This document shows, piece by piece, positions 25,977 through 34,375 of a DNA stretch of 64,000 nt. The stretch is taken from contig NZ_CP135275.1 of NCBI RefSeq assembly GCF_032302195.1, positions 372,001 to 436,000 on the forward strand. The letters run 5' to 3'. Position 1 is the stretch's first letter. Each line of letters opens with the position of its first letter. The position numbers were made by a program, and so were the translations under genes. Source of the stretch: Paenibacillus sp. MMS20-IR301. GTDB taxonomy: Bacteria; Bacillota; Bacilli; Paenibacillales; Paenibacillaceae. Under the pieces are notes generated by a model. That model made no database searches, had not been told where the DNA came from, and was given only the letters and a program-made list of their open reading frames with translations.

Positions 25977-27566
25977 TCAGTAAATGACCTGCCAGTTATG
26001 GTTACACACAGAGCGGATGACGCCATGCTCACGGATATAATCCGCGAGAAGCTCAGTCATGTCCGTCGGAATTTCACGGACTACGGTGGCACCCTTCAGC
26101 ATGTCGAAGTTGCCTCCGCCGCCTGCGCGGTAGCTGTTCATAACCACCTCGAAGCTGCTGTCTGCGGTGAGGGGGAGGCCGCCGCGCTCAAGCCGCACCA
26201 CCCGCTGGCCTACCGGCTGTGAAATATCAAGCGTGTAGTCCATTCCTTCCCACATATCGTAATTATAATGCTGCGGTTTCGGAGCCAGATAATCCGGGGA
26301 CACCCGCAGACCTCCGCCGGATTCCTCCCGCGCGAAGTAGCGGGCGTTCTGCTCCAGCGCTTCGCGGATCTGCCGGCCACTCAGCCGGAGCACCTTAAGG
26401 GTGTTGGGATAGATGTAGTTCGAGACGACATCGCGCATCGTAATCTGCTCCCCGAAGCCCCGCGCTTCATTGGTGAAGATCGCTGCGCAGGAAATTTCAG
26501 CGCCGGTCACCGCGAGCTGGACGCGGTTAACGAATTCGGTGAAGGGGTGGTCGGCGAGCCGGGCAGTGAAGGGATCCGGAATCGACAGGTCTCCCTCTGA
26601 GCTGCCGATGGGCTGATCCAGCCATGCCTGGGTCGCGCGCTCTTCCTCAGTGAATTGGGAGAGGAAATCTTCGTCTGCTGCTGCATCACTTGCCATGAGC
26701 AGATGGGTGCTCTTGCGGTGGAGTTTCCAGCTGCCGCCCGGCTGGGGCACAAATTCCAGCTGTACCTTAGCCATCGCCTGGCCGGCGCTGCCCGGCTGGG
26801 CAATGGCGACACCGTTCACCTCACCGCTCAGCAGCCGGTGCTGATGCCCGGTGAGCAGCACATCGATGCCGCTCAGCTCCCGGCACATGGCATAACCCTG
26901 GTTCTCTCCGGTGAGCGGTTCGGTCGGTTCCCCGGTGAGCGGATCGCGTTCGAAGCCGCCGTGGTAGCAGACGACAAGCGCATCGGGCTGCTCTTGCTCA
27001 CGGATGCGGGCAATCCAGCTTTGCGCGCTCTCGAGCGCATCCTTGAATTCAAGCCCGGCTATATGTGCCGGACTCTCCCAATTCGGGATATAGTGTGTCG
27101 TAAGGCCAAGCACGGCAATCCGGATGCCCTCCGGGTGCGTGAACACGCGGTAGGGCGGCCCGAAAGCCGGAAGCTGGCTGTCTTCATTAACAATATTAGC
27201 GGCCAGCCACGGGCAGTCTGAATCTGTGATGGCCTGATTCAGCAGCTCAGGCCCGTAATTGAATTCATGATTGCCAAGAACGGCGGCATCATAGCCAAGC
27301 AGCTTTAGCGCCAGCCCTGCCGGGTGCCTGCCCTGGCGGCTGCTGAGCTTGGCGTAATGGTACATCAGCGGTGTGCCCTGAAGCAGGTCACCGTTATCGA
27401 GCAGCAGGAGTTCCGGATCGAGGCTTCGCTCCTTAGCGATCAGGGTAGCCAGCTTCGCCAGCCCGAGCGGCTGGTCACCCGCTGCGCGGTAATCTGTAGG
27501 GTACAGGTGGCCGTGAATGTCACTGGTCTGGAGAAGGGTCATGACGACGGATGGTGTGGATGTCAT
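25977..27566 (-). CDS. Bifunctional metallophosphoesterase/5'-nucleotidase, cytosolic
   Basis: 529-residue two-domain enzyme of the UshA/YfkN family. The N-terminal calcineurin-like domain carries D16-x-H18 (DIHG), DNGD at 57-60 and GNHE at 98-101, then CYHGGF and TGHQHR, a full dinuclear metal site. The C-terminal nucleotide-binding domain contains YIYPNTLKVLRLSGRQIREA and ends NSYRAGGGGNFDML. There is no signal peptide, membrane segment or anchor, so it is probably cytosolic like Bacillus YunD. ATG 27566 follows GGAGG. It faces the phosphonate operon convergently, and may release phosphate from nucleotides or cyclic nucleotides; exact substrate unknown. Confidence 0.92.
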   Translation of the reverse strand: MTSTPSVVMTLLQTSDIHGHLYPTDYRAAGDQPLGLAKLATLIAKERSLDPELLLLDNGDLLQGTPLMYHYAKLSSRQGRHPAGLALKLLGYDAAVLGNHEFNYGPELLNQAITDSDCPWLAANIVNEDSQLPAFGPPYRVFTHPEGIRIAVLGLTTHYIPNWESPAHIAGLEFKDALESAQSWIARIREQEQPDALVVCYHGGFERDPLTGEPTEPLTGENQGYAMCRELSGIDVLLTGHQHRLLSGEVNGVAIAQPGSAGQAMAKVQLEFVPQPGGSWKLHRKSTHLLMASDAAADEDFLSQFTEEERATQAWLDQPIGSSEGDLSIPDPFTARLADHPFTEFVNRVQLAVTGAEISCAAIFTNEARGFGEQITMRDVVSNYIYPNTLKVLRLSGRQIREALEQNARYFAREESGGGLRVSPDYLAPKPQHYNYDMWEGMDYTLDISQPVGQRVVRLERGGLPLTADSSFEVVMNSYRAGGGGNFDMLKGATVVREIPTDMTELLADYIREHGVIRSVCNHNWQVIY

Positions 27567-27581
27567 TGGATCAGGCCTCCT

Positions 27582-27672
27582 TGGTGATGGTTTGGTGATG
27601 GTGCTGGTGGTTATGATGATGGTGCTGCTGGTACTGGTGGTGCTGGTGGTGCTGGTGATGGTGATGATGGTG
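27582..27672. repeat. GGTGNT-type microsatellite
   Basis: About 90 nt made of GGTGATG, GGTGCTG and GGTGGT units directly upstream of the phosphoesterase gene; low complexity, slippage-prone. Its 5' end lies about 15 nt before the start codon, so changes in length could affect the promoter or leader of that gene. Confidence 0.8.
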
Positions 27673-27797
27673 CTAGTAATGATATATATTATACCCGGCT
27701 TGTTTCAGCGCAGCGTTAAGCGGAGGATAAATTTCTGCCGGATGTCCGGGTCTGCGGGTATAGTCATGCGCCGGTTTTTGAGTAAATTGTGTAGCGT

Positions 27798-27978
27798 TAC
27801 GGACATGAGAGACGTTAAGATGTGAAAAAATGCCTGAATGCTGGCCATACGGACATCAGCGCCGTTATTTCGCTAGAAAAAGTAGAGATAGCACACAAAA
27901 AGTGGCGAATAAGGGCTGTGGTGTCCGCAAAATCGTCAAGTGGAGCAAAAACGGGCACATAAGGGCTGTCATGTCCGT
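27798..27978. repeat. Decayed 50-bp periodic repeat
   Basis: TACGGACAT occurs at 27798 and 27848, and the inverse motif (ATAAGGGCTGT then TGTCCG) at 27909 and 27959, in each case 50 nt apart. The units resemble the hairpin units of the array at 29095 (AATAGGGGCA...TGCCCC). No coding frame fits. Confidence 0.5.
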
Positions 27979-27998
27979 AGTAACATAAATTTCCTAAG

Positions 27999-28960
27999 TA
28001 ACCGAAGTGCCCAAAGTACCCGGTGGACTCAAAGTCCCCGAAGTCTCCGAAGTAGCCGAAGTGGCCGAAGTAACCGAAGTAGCTGAAGTGTCCGAAGTAG
28101 CCGAAGTAGCCGAAGTAACCGGAGTAGCCGAAGTATCCGAAGTATCCGAAGCACCCCAAAGTACCTCAAGTACCTCAAGTGCCTCAAGCGCCCGAAGTAC
28201 CCCAAGTCCCCGAAGTACCGAAGTAGCCAAAGTAGCTGAAGTAGCCGAAGTATCCGAAGCACCCCAAAGCACCCCAAAGCACCCCAAAGCACCCCAAAGT
28301 ACCTCAAGTACCTCAAGTACCTCAAGTACCTCAAGTGCCCGAAGTACCGAAGTAGCCAAAGTAGCTGGAGTAGCCGAAGTATCCGAAGTACCCGGAGCAC
28401 CCCAAAGTACCTCAAGTACCTCAAGTACCTCAAGTACCTCAAGTACCTCAAGTACCTCAAGTACCTCAAGTACCTTAAGTGCCCGAAGTACCCCAAGTCC
28501 CCGAAGTACCGAAGTAGCCAAAGTAGCTGGAGTAGCCGAAGTATCCGAAGCACCCCAAAGTACCTCAAGTACCTCAAGTACCTCAAGTACCTCAAGTACC
28601 TCAAGTACCCGAAGTACCGAAGTAGCCAAAGTGCCCGAAGTAGCCAAAGTAGCTGGAGTAGCCGAAGTATCCGAAGTATCCGAAGTACCCGGAGCACCCC
28701 AAAGTACCTCAAGTACCTCAAGTACCTTAAGTGCCCGAAGTACCCCAAGTCCCCGAAGTACCGAAGTAGCCAAAGTAGCTGGTGTAGCCGAAGTATCCGA
28801 AGCACCCCAAAGTACCTCAAGTACCTCAAGTACCTCAAGTACCTCAAGTACCTCAAGTACCTCAAGTACCTCAAGTACCTCAAGTGCCCGAAGTACCCCA
28901 AGTCCCCGAAGTACCGATGTAGCCAAAGTGCCTGAAGTACCCGAAGTAGCCGAAGTGTGC
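27999..28960. repeat. Array of 9-bp units (CTCAAGTAC / CGAAGTAGC / CCCAAAGCA)
   Basis: About 960 nt built almost entirely from 9-nt units with a shared AAGT core. Runs of up to about eight identical CTCAAGTAC units alternate with mixed blocks; a larger block starting GCCCGAAGTACCCCAAG recurs near 28190, 28480, 28732 and 28886, so the array has higher-order structure. Because the unit length is a multiple of three, long frames exist on both strands (Ser-Thr-Ser, Leu-Glu-Val or Tyr-Leu-Arg repeats), but none has a ribosome site or a non-repeat domain, so I treat it as non-coding. Confidence 0.85.
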
Positions 28961-29020
28961 GCCAGACGGTGTCGTATTTGACTCAGGTAGTTAGTGTTTC
29001 TTCCCGTATAAGTCTAATTC

Positions 29021-29113
29021 GAAGCCACATTCAGGCGTACCTTAGGTGGAGTTTATGAATCGCCGCAATATGGCTGGAGTGGATAGCATAAATCAGGGGC
29101 AGAAGTGCCCCTA
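29021..29113 (-). repeat. Dispersed intergenic element, copy 1
   Basis: Read on the minus strand this segment is similar along about 90 nt to 54975-55066: both run hairpin (AGGGGCA...TGCCCCTGATTT), then ATTGCGGCGA, then CCA(C/T)CTAA, GTACGCCT and TGGCTTC. Here its hairpin is the first unit of a five-copy array. Confidence 0.65.
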
Positions 29114-29330
29114 AATCTAGCGAAAGCGAGCGATGAGCGCAAAATAGGGGCAGAAGTGCCCTAATTCTAGCAAAAGTGAGCGATGAGCGGCAAATAGGGG
29201 CAGAAGTGCCCCTAATTCTAGCAAAAGTGAGCGATGAGCGGCAAATAGGGGCAGAAATACCCCTAAATCTAGCGAAAGCGAGCGATGAGCAGCAAATAGG
29301 GGCAGAAGTGCCCCTAAATCTAGCAAATCT
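29095..29330. repeat. 51-bp tandem repeat with hairpin, five copies
   Basis: AGGGGC recurs at 29095, 29146, 29196, 29247 and 29298, spacing 51, 50, 51, 51. Each unit carries the inverted repeat GGGGCA-GAAG-TGCCCC and the tail CTAGCRAAAGYGAGCGATG. One copy lost a C, which breaks any protein frame, so it is not coding. Confidence 0.85.
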
Positions 29331-29513
29331 CTAGAGCCGAGGAAGTAGGTGACGAAGATCCAACGAAATGTAGCCGGGAGCCCATCCGCCGGTTAAAATG
29401 GAGAACAATATAGTAAGTGAAAGCAGCAAGCCCCAGACTATGCGAATGCCTGGGGCTTGCTGCTATCTGCATGGATGGAGGATAGCCTGGCTGCATCCTC
29501 TGACCAAAACTAC

Positions 29514-31499
29514 CTAGGCCAGCTCGATCACGACCAACTGGTGATTCTCAATATATGGGACGGTGTACGAAATCCCGCCGTCCATATCTGCCGCAAACGG
29601 CAGCTCAGTCATCGCCGGGGCCAGATAGACCCGCTTGACGGCTTCACCGGACGGGAGCCGCAGGCGGACGGAGACATCGTGCAGCGGCACGATGTCCTCG
29701 ATCACCTCGATGCGGCCCTTCAGTGCCGGAGCCGCATAGAGCAGGTGGTGCACGTAGCGGCGCTCAGCCTGCTGATACTGCAGGGTCGTGATGCCCCGCG
29801 CCGGCAGGCTGGTGCTGAGCACGGGCTGCGGCAGCAACCGGGACAATGCATGGAGCACCATCTCCTTGAGGATAAGATGGCCGCCGTCGGCATATTCGCT
29901 GAATACATCCCAGGCGATGTAGATCCCGCTGCCGCTCTCGACCATGGCCGGCCCGTTGTCCTCCCGGGCACCCGGTGTATGCTGATGCGAGCAGAAGGTA
30001 AATACATCGCGGTTGAAATACGGGTTCTCCAGATGGCCCAGGGAGTCCCCGCCGTTTAACTCCACGAGCTGTCCCTCACCGTACATGACGAAGGAAGCGG
30101 GCTGCAGCGCACCGGGAGTGAAGTGCGGCCGGAAATAGGACGGCCGGTACGTATTTGTTCCCAGCCAGCTCACCCCCAGGTCGAGCGCAAAAGCATCTCC
30201 GGCCGGGTTCAGGCCGGACCGGCCGGTAGCCAGCACCTTGCCGCCCCGGGCGGTAAAGGCGGCAATGGCTGCCGCCAGCTCAGGCCAGACCGGCACCTCA
30301 TCCGGCAGCACCAGCACCTTGTAGGCTGACCAGTCACTATCCACATCGACGATGTCATACAGATAGTGGCCTTCGGTCAGAATGCGCACCGCCCCGGCAT
30401 CGGCCAGATTGCGCGCCCCCTTGAGCGCCTGCCCGCCGGGGCAGGCCTCGCGCGCTGCCTCCAGGGACAGGACGGCGATGTCGGCAACGGAGGCAACGCC
30501 GCTGCACCACGGCTCCTTCGCCTCGACCTCGGCATAGGCGGCGCCGATCAGGGCGTAGGTGGCTTCATCCATCAGGCCGGACGGGTGAAGCTGGTCGCCG
30601 ATGGAGCATTTGGCGCCGTGGGCGAGGCTGAGCGCAGCTTCATAACGCAGCGCGTTCGGATGCTTGTAGCCGCCGAATTCGCCCCAGGAGGTATGGAATT
30701 TGCCGGTCATGCCGAGAAATTCCAGGCCAAGCGGCTGGGCGTAACGGGCAGACAGCGGGAAATGGTCGTAGCCCCAGCCCCCGGTCGGCAGCGATTCCAG
30801 CTCAAGATGGGTGTTGACATGGACGAGGTCGCGCCGGCCCCGCTGCTGATGGCCGTTGTTGTGATAGACCGGCAGGCCGGGCTTCACGGCGTCGATGGTC
30901 TTGCGGACGCGGCGTGCATAGTTCAGATAGGTCTGCTCACCCAGAGCAACCACGGCTGCCTCGTCGCGCGGGTCCTTGCCGTCTGCCCGCAGGGCGGCTA
31001 CGCAGTATTGGCAGCGGCATTTGCGGGCGCCGACGATATCGAGGAAGATGCCGTCCGCATCATAACGGCTGACCACCTCATGAATCTGTGCCAGGAGAAT
31101 GTCCAGATAAGGCGTGCCCAGGCAGAATTCGTGATAGCCCGGCGTCATGAAATCCTTCACCCAGCGTGTGCGGTCCTCCGCGTCACGGATGAGCCACTCG
31201 GGATGGCGGCGGGCCAGCTTCTCATCCAGGCCGGCTGATAAATACACCGGAGTCTTAACCCCGATTTCGTGGGCGGCTTCGATCATTTCCCCCAGCAGAT
31301 CGAAGTCAAGCTGTGGATGAATCTCATTGGCTTCGCTGGGATGATAAGCCCAGCCATGATGGCATTTGGAGAACACGGTGACGGAATCGACATGGCCGGC
31401 GCGCAGCATGGACTGGAACTGGGCTTTGCTGAAATCTTGTCCGATGCCGGGAATGGCCTCAGAGGTATGGAAGTCGAGATGAACCTGACGGAAACGCAT
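29514..31499 (-). CDS. Putative glycosidase, GHL6/GH151-like with trimerisation domain
   Basis: 661-residue cytosolic protein without signal peptide. The N-terminal TIM barrel (MRFRQVHLDFHTSEAIP; YDADGIFLDIVGARKCRCQYC around residue 150) matches the hypothetical-glycosidase-6 type, and the middle part (YKVLVLPDEVPVWPELAAAI; GGKVLATGRSGLN) a beta-galactosidase-type trimerisation domain. This layout is found in GH151 alpha-L-fucosidases, one of which comes from Paenibacillus; similarity to that family is from memory. Start ATG 31499 follows AAGGAG. Divergent AraC gene and a cre-like site lie upstream. A fucosidase role is tentative; another exo-glycosidase is possible. Confidence 0.82.
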   Translation of the reverse strand: MRFRQVHLDFHTSEAIPGIGQDFSKAQFQSMLRAGHVDSVTVFSKCHHGWAYHPSEANEIHPQLDFDLLGEMIEAAHEIGVKTPVYLSAGLDEKLARRHPEWLIRDAEDRTRWVKDFMTPGYHEFCLGTPYLDILLAQIHEVVSRYDADGIFLDIVGARKCRCQYCVAALRADGKDPRDEAAVVALGEQTYLNYARRVRKTIDAVKPGLPVYHNNGHQQRGRRDLVHVNTHLELESLPTGGWGYDHFPLSARYAQPLGLEFLGMTGKFHTSWGEFGGYKHPNALRYEAALSLAHGAKCSIGDQLHPSGLMDEATYALIGAAYAEVEAKEPWCSGVASVADIAVLSLEAAREACPGGQALKGARNLADAGAVRILTEGHYLYDIVDVDSDWSAYKVLVLPDEVPVWPELAAAIAAFTARGGKVLATGRSGLNPAGDAFALDLGVSWLGTNTYRPSYFRPHFTPGALQPASFVMYGEGQLVELNGGDSLGHLENPYFNRDVFTFCSHQHTPGAREDNGPAMVESGSGIYIAWDVFSEYADGGHLILKEMVLHALSRLLPQPVLSTSLPARGITTLQYQQAERRYVHHLLYAAPALKGRIEVIEDIVPLHDVSVRLRLPSGEAVKRVYLAPAMTELPFAADMDGGISYTVPYIENHQLVVIELA

Positions 31500-31560
31500 G
31501 GATGAACAGCTCCTTATAGAAATTGGATATATAACGATTCCCAGTCAATGTACCTCTTTT

Positions 31561-31575
31561 CTGCAAGCGCTACCA
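31561..31575 (+). promoter_or_regulatory. Candidate cre site between glycosidase and AraC genes
   Basis: CTGCAAGCGCTACCA matches the cre consensus at every fixed position but the first. It lies in the divergent promoter region. Confidence 0.45.
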
Positions 31576-31632
31576 GTGATATTATAGACTTGAACTAGCA
31601 CAAAACCGACTTTGATAAAGGAGTGGGAGAGG

Positions 31633-32538
31633 GTGCTCTGTCTGGAATTTACGATCCCGCCGCTGCCGAAATTCGTCACGGTAGGGCTGGCCGTCTGGTC
31701 GCCGGGCGACCGGCATTTCGCCCGGACCTTCGGGGTATACGATCTGCTGCTGGTCAAGCGGGGAACGCTGTATATGGCTGAAGAGGGGAAGGAATACGCG
31801 ATCGGTCCGGGCAGGCTGCTGGTGCTGGAGGCCGGGCTGCCGCACGAGGGTTACCGGGTCTGTGAAGCGGATACGGAGATTTACTGGGTGCACTTCATTC
31901 ATGAGGGGAAGCCGGCCTATATCCGGCAGGAGGAGATTCCCTGGTCCGCACTGCTGGCCAAAGGAACGGTCGAGGATGAAGAGCCCTCTGCGCAGCAGCG
32001 GCTGTACATGCCGAAGTTTGCCGAAGTGGATGTAGAGTCGCTGGAGCCGATTTTGCATGAAATGAACGAAATTCACAGCCGGCTGAACGCCGAAAATGCC
32101 CTGCGGCTCCACGTTCTTCTGGCCGAGCTGATGGCGGCGCTTCAGGCCGAATGCGCCCGCACGGCACTGCCGGAGCCGGCGGTCCGGCTGGCCCGCGCAG
32201 CGGCGGCGTATCTGGACGGGCACTGGCGGGAGCCGTTTCAATTGACGGGGCTGCAGGAGGAGCTGCACTTCCAGGCGGATTATATTACGAGGTGCATGAA
32301 GCAGCATATCGGCACGACGCCGCTGCAGTATGTGCTCCAGCGGCGGCTGGAGGAAGCGAAGAAGCTGCTCGGCGGCACGGTGCTCAGCGTCTCCGATATT
32401 GCCGAACGGATCGGCATCCGGGATGCCAACTACCTGACCCGGCTGTTCAGCGCCAGATTCGGCATGACCCCGGTAGCTTACCGGAGGCGGCTGCGCCAGC
32501 GGGATGAAGCCGCCTCCGCAGGAGACAACAAGCAATAA
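31633..32538 (+). CDS. AraC family regulator
   Basis: 301-residue protein with an N-terminal cupin sensor domain (YAIGPGRLLVLEAGLPHEGY near residue 60) and a C-terminal double helix-turn-helix of about 100 residues (LSVSDIAERIGIRDANYLTRLF, ending FGMTPVAYRRRLRQ). GTG 31633 is used because AAAGGAG ends 9 nt before it; a TTG at 31612 lies ahead of the ribosome site. Divergent from the GH151-like gene, which it probably activates in response to its sugar product. It ends exactly against the convergent AraC gene. Confidence 0.9.
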   Translation: MLCLEFTIPPLPKFVTVGLAVWSPGDRHFARTFGVYDLLLVKRGTLYMAEEGKEYAIGPGRLLVLEAGLPHEGYRVCEADTEIYWVHFIHEGKPAYIRQEEIPWSALLAKGTVEDEEPSAQQRLYMPKFAEVDVESLEPILHEMNEIHSRLNAENALRLHVLLAELMAALQAECARTALPEPAVRLARAAAAYLDGHWREPFQLTGLQEELHFQADYITRCMKQHIGTTPLQYVLQRRLEEAKKLLGGTVLSVSDIAERIGIRDANYLTRLFSARFGMTPVAYRRRLRQRDEAASAGDNKQ

Positions 32539-33417
32539 CTATCCGCGCTCCCCGGAGCCGCTGATCCGTTCACGGTATTCGGTTGGCGTGCAGTTATATA
32601 ATTTGCGGAACTGGCGGGCGTAATAGTTCTGGTCATGGAAGCCGCTGTCCATGGCCACCTGGGATACCGGAAGATCCGGGTCCCGCAGCAGCGTGCAGGA
32701 ATAGTCCAGCCGCTTGCGGATGACATAGTCCATGGGCGTAGTTTTGTAGTTGCGGGTGAAGACCCTCAGGAACTGGCGGGTGGACATATAAGCCATATCC
32801 GCCATAGACTGCAGGGTGACCGGCTGGAGGAAATGCTCCTCGATATAGGTAACTGCCTCACCGATCCGCAGCGCCTTGTTGTCCTCGCCTCCGCTGCTGT
32901 TCTGATAATAACGGGAGAGCATGCCCACGAGGGCGGTAAAATAGGTGCGGACCATCAGCCGGTAGCCGTCCTCCCGGCGCTCATGCTCAGCCAGGATCAG
33001 ATCGAGCAGCCTTGTTGCCTCCAGCAGCTGCCCGGCATTCAGGGACAGCATGCCCCTGAAATACATCTCCTGCCGGTAAAAGGGCTCGATGTAGAACAAG
33101 GCCTGAAAGCCGGGAAGCAGCCTGAGCTCGGGCTGCTGCAGCAGCTCCTCGGGCTGGAACATCACGTTCACGTACTCAATATCCTCGACATTCTTGTAGC
33201 CATGGGAAACACCGCTGTGAATCAGAAAAACCTGGCCGGCCGTTACCGGATACTCTCTCCCCTCGATAATATGCACGGCGCTTCCTGACAGAATGACGAC
33301 AAGCTCAGAGAAGTCATGGCTGTGTACATAGTAATCATGGGTCAGCGGACATTTCTGGATGCGGAAGGTAAATCCGGGCTCAAGTCCGATGTCCCGCGCT
33401 AATAATTTGGTTGTCAT
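32539..33417 (-). CDS. AraC family regulator
   Basis: 292-residue regulator with an N-terminal cupin (HDYYVHSHDFSELVVILSGS; PVTAGQVFLIHSGVSHGY) and a C-terminal AraC domain (VTLQSMADMAYMSTRQFLRVF, ending YNCTPTEYRERI). The histidine-rich first strand is the pattern of sugar-sensing members such as RhaR-type proteins. The stop codon directly abuts that of the convergent AraC gene. ATG 33417 has no clear ribosome site, so the start is less certain. It is divergent from the SGNH hydrolase gene and may control it. Confidence 0.88.
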   Translation of the reverse strand: MTTKLLARDIGLEPGFTFRIQKCPLTHDYYVHSHDFSELVVILSGSAVHIIEGREYPVTAGQVFLIHSGVSHGYKNVEDIEYVNVMFQPEELLQQPELRLLPGFQALFYIEPFYRQEMYFRGMLSLNAGQLLEATRLLDLILAEHERREDGYRLMVRTYFTALVGMLSRYYQNSSGGEDNKALRIGEAVTYIEEHFLQPVTLQSMADMAYMSTRQFLRVFTRNYKTTPMDYVIRKRLDYSCTLLRDPDLPVSQVAMDSGFHDQNYYARQFRKLYNCTPTEYRERISGSGERG

Positions 33418-33547
33418 GGCATTATTATGCTAAGGAAGGGCGATATCGTCAAGGCGGAAAAGGGCAGGCGGCGCTACCATTAGATTGCGGGCATACCGCC
33501 GTTAAGGAAGGTCATACGCCTTGGCGTACTTGTCAGGAGGGAAAAGC

Positions 33548-34291
33548 ATGCTGCCTTTATTCACGACTAAGATAATGGAGAACCACAATTCCGAGCAGCC
33601 GCATGCCCTGTTTCTTGGAGACAGCATTACGGCTGACGGTCAATATATCCGGCTGGCCGGAGAATGGCTGAAGAAGCACCGGCCGCAATCAGGAGTCCGG
33701 CTGACGGCACGGGGAGTGCCGAGCGAGACGGCCTCGGGACTCAGCGAGGCGGCACATCCGTTCCCGCGTCCCTGTATCCATGAACGGCTCACAAGGGAGC
33801 TTGCCGAAGCCTCCCCGGATGTAGTCGTAGCCTGCTACGGGATGAATGACGGGATCTACCATCCGTTCGTAGCTGACAGGTTTGCCGCCTATCAGGACGG
33901 AATGCGGCGGCTGAGCGCACAGATCCATGAAGCCGGGGCGAAGGTGGTCCTGCTGACCCCGCCGCCGTTCGATGCCCTGTCTATGAACGGCCCGCTGCTG
34001 CCGGCGGAGGCGGATGATTTCAGTTATCTTGCGCCCTATAGGGATTACAACCGGGTGCTGGAGCATTATGCGGACTGGCTGTTGTCCGGGGGCTGCCCGG
34101 CTGATCAGGTCATCGATCTGCGCACACCGCTGCTTGATCATATCAGGCAGGAACGGTCGATTAACACTGCTTACCGTTACGGTGACGGGATTCATCCGGA
34201 TGTCTCCGGCCACCGGGTTATAGCGCATACTCTTTTACAAGAGCTCTTTGGTACAGAGCCGGAACTATGGCCGGATGTACGCCAGGAATAA
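33548..34291 (+). CDS. SGNH/GDSL-type hydrolase, probable carbohydrate esterase
   Basis: 247-residue esterase without signal peptide. The four SGNH blocks are present: GDSI with nucleophile S26, the Gly of RGVPSET (G56), YGMND (N100) and D213-x-x-H216 in DGIHPD. Cytosolic enzymes of this type often remove acetyl groups from imported oligosaccharides. ATG 33548 follows AGGAGGG at 7 nt; an in-frame TTG at 33521 has no ribosome site. It is flanked by AraC genes and precedes the sugar importer operon, which fits deacetylation of a xylan- or pectin-like substrate. Substrate is inferred. Confidence 0.9.
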   Translation: MLPLFTTKIMENHNSEQPHALFLGDSITADGQYIRLAGEWLKKHRPQSGVRLTARGVPSETASGLSEAAHPFPRPCIHERLTRELAEASPDVVVACYGMNDGIYHPFVADRFAAYQDGMRRLSAQIHEAGAKVVLLTPPPFDALSMNGPLLPAEADDFSYLAPYRDYNRVLEHYADWLLSGGCPADQVIDLRTPLLDHIRQERSINTAYRYGDGIHPDVSGHRVIAHTLLQELFGTEPELWPDVRQE

Positions 34292-34314
34292 CAGAAGCTG
34301 CCCCAAAGGACGGA

Positions 34315-34343
34315 TTGACAGGCAAAATCAGCCGGGATTATAG
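34315..34343 (+). promoter_or_regulatory. Sigma-A-type promoter of membrane AraC gene
   Basis: TTGACA (34315-34320), 17-nt spacer, TTATAG (34338-34343). Confidence 0.65.
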
Positions 34344-34375
34344 TTAGGTCACCTAAGCGCAGGGGGAGTGAACCC

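Larger units (their letters stand above)
27567..29513. other. Large gene-free, repeat-rich region
   Basis: Nearly 2 kb with no gene I can support. In order it holds a GGTGNT microsatellite, a decayed 50-bp array, a 9-bp-unit array, one copy of a dispersed element and a 51-bp hairpin array. Long frames exist on both strands in the 9-bp array, but only because a repeat unit divisible by three lacks stops. A short hairpin (CAAGCCCCAG...CTGGGGCTTG, 29429-29460) near the end of the glycosidase gene could be its terminator. Confidence 0.7.

Noticed and set aside
28007..28981. Long frames on both strands encoding STS, LEV or YLR repeats
   Set aside because: Frames exist on both strands because the 9-nt unit lacks stops; no ribosome site, no signal peptide and no non-repeat domain.
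29095..29330. CRISPR array or coding repeat protein
   Set aside because: Units are repeated in full without spacers, and one copy lacks a base, breaking any protein frame.
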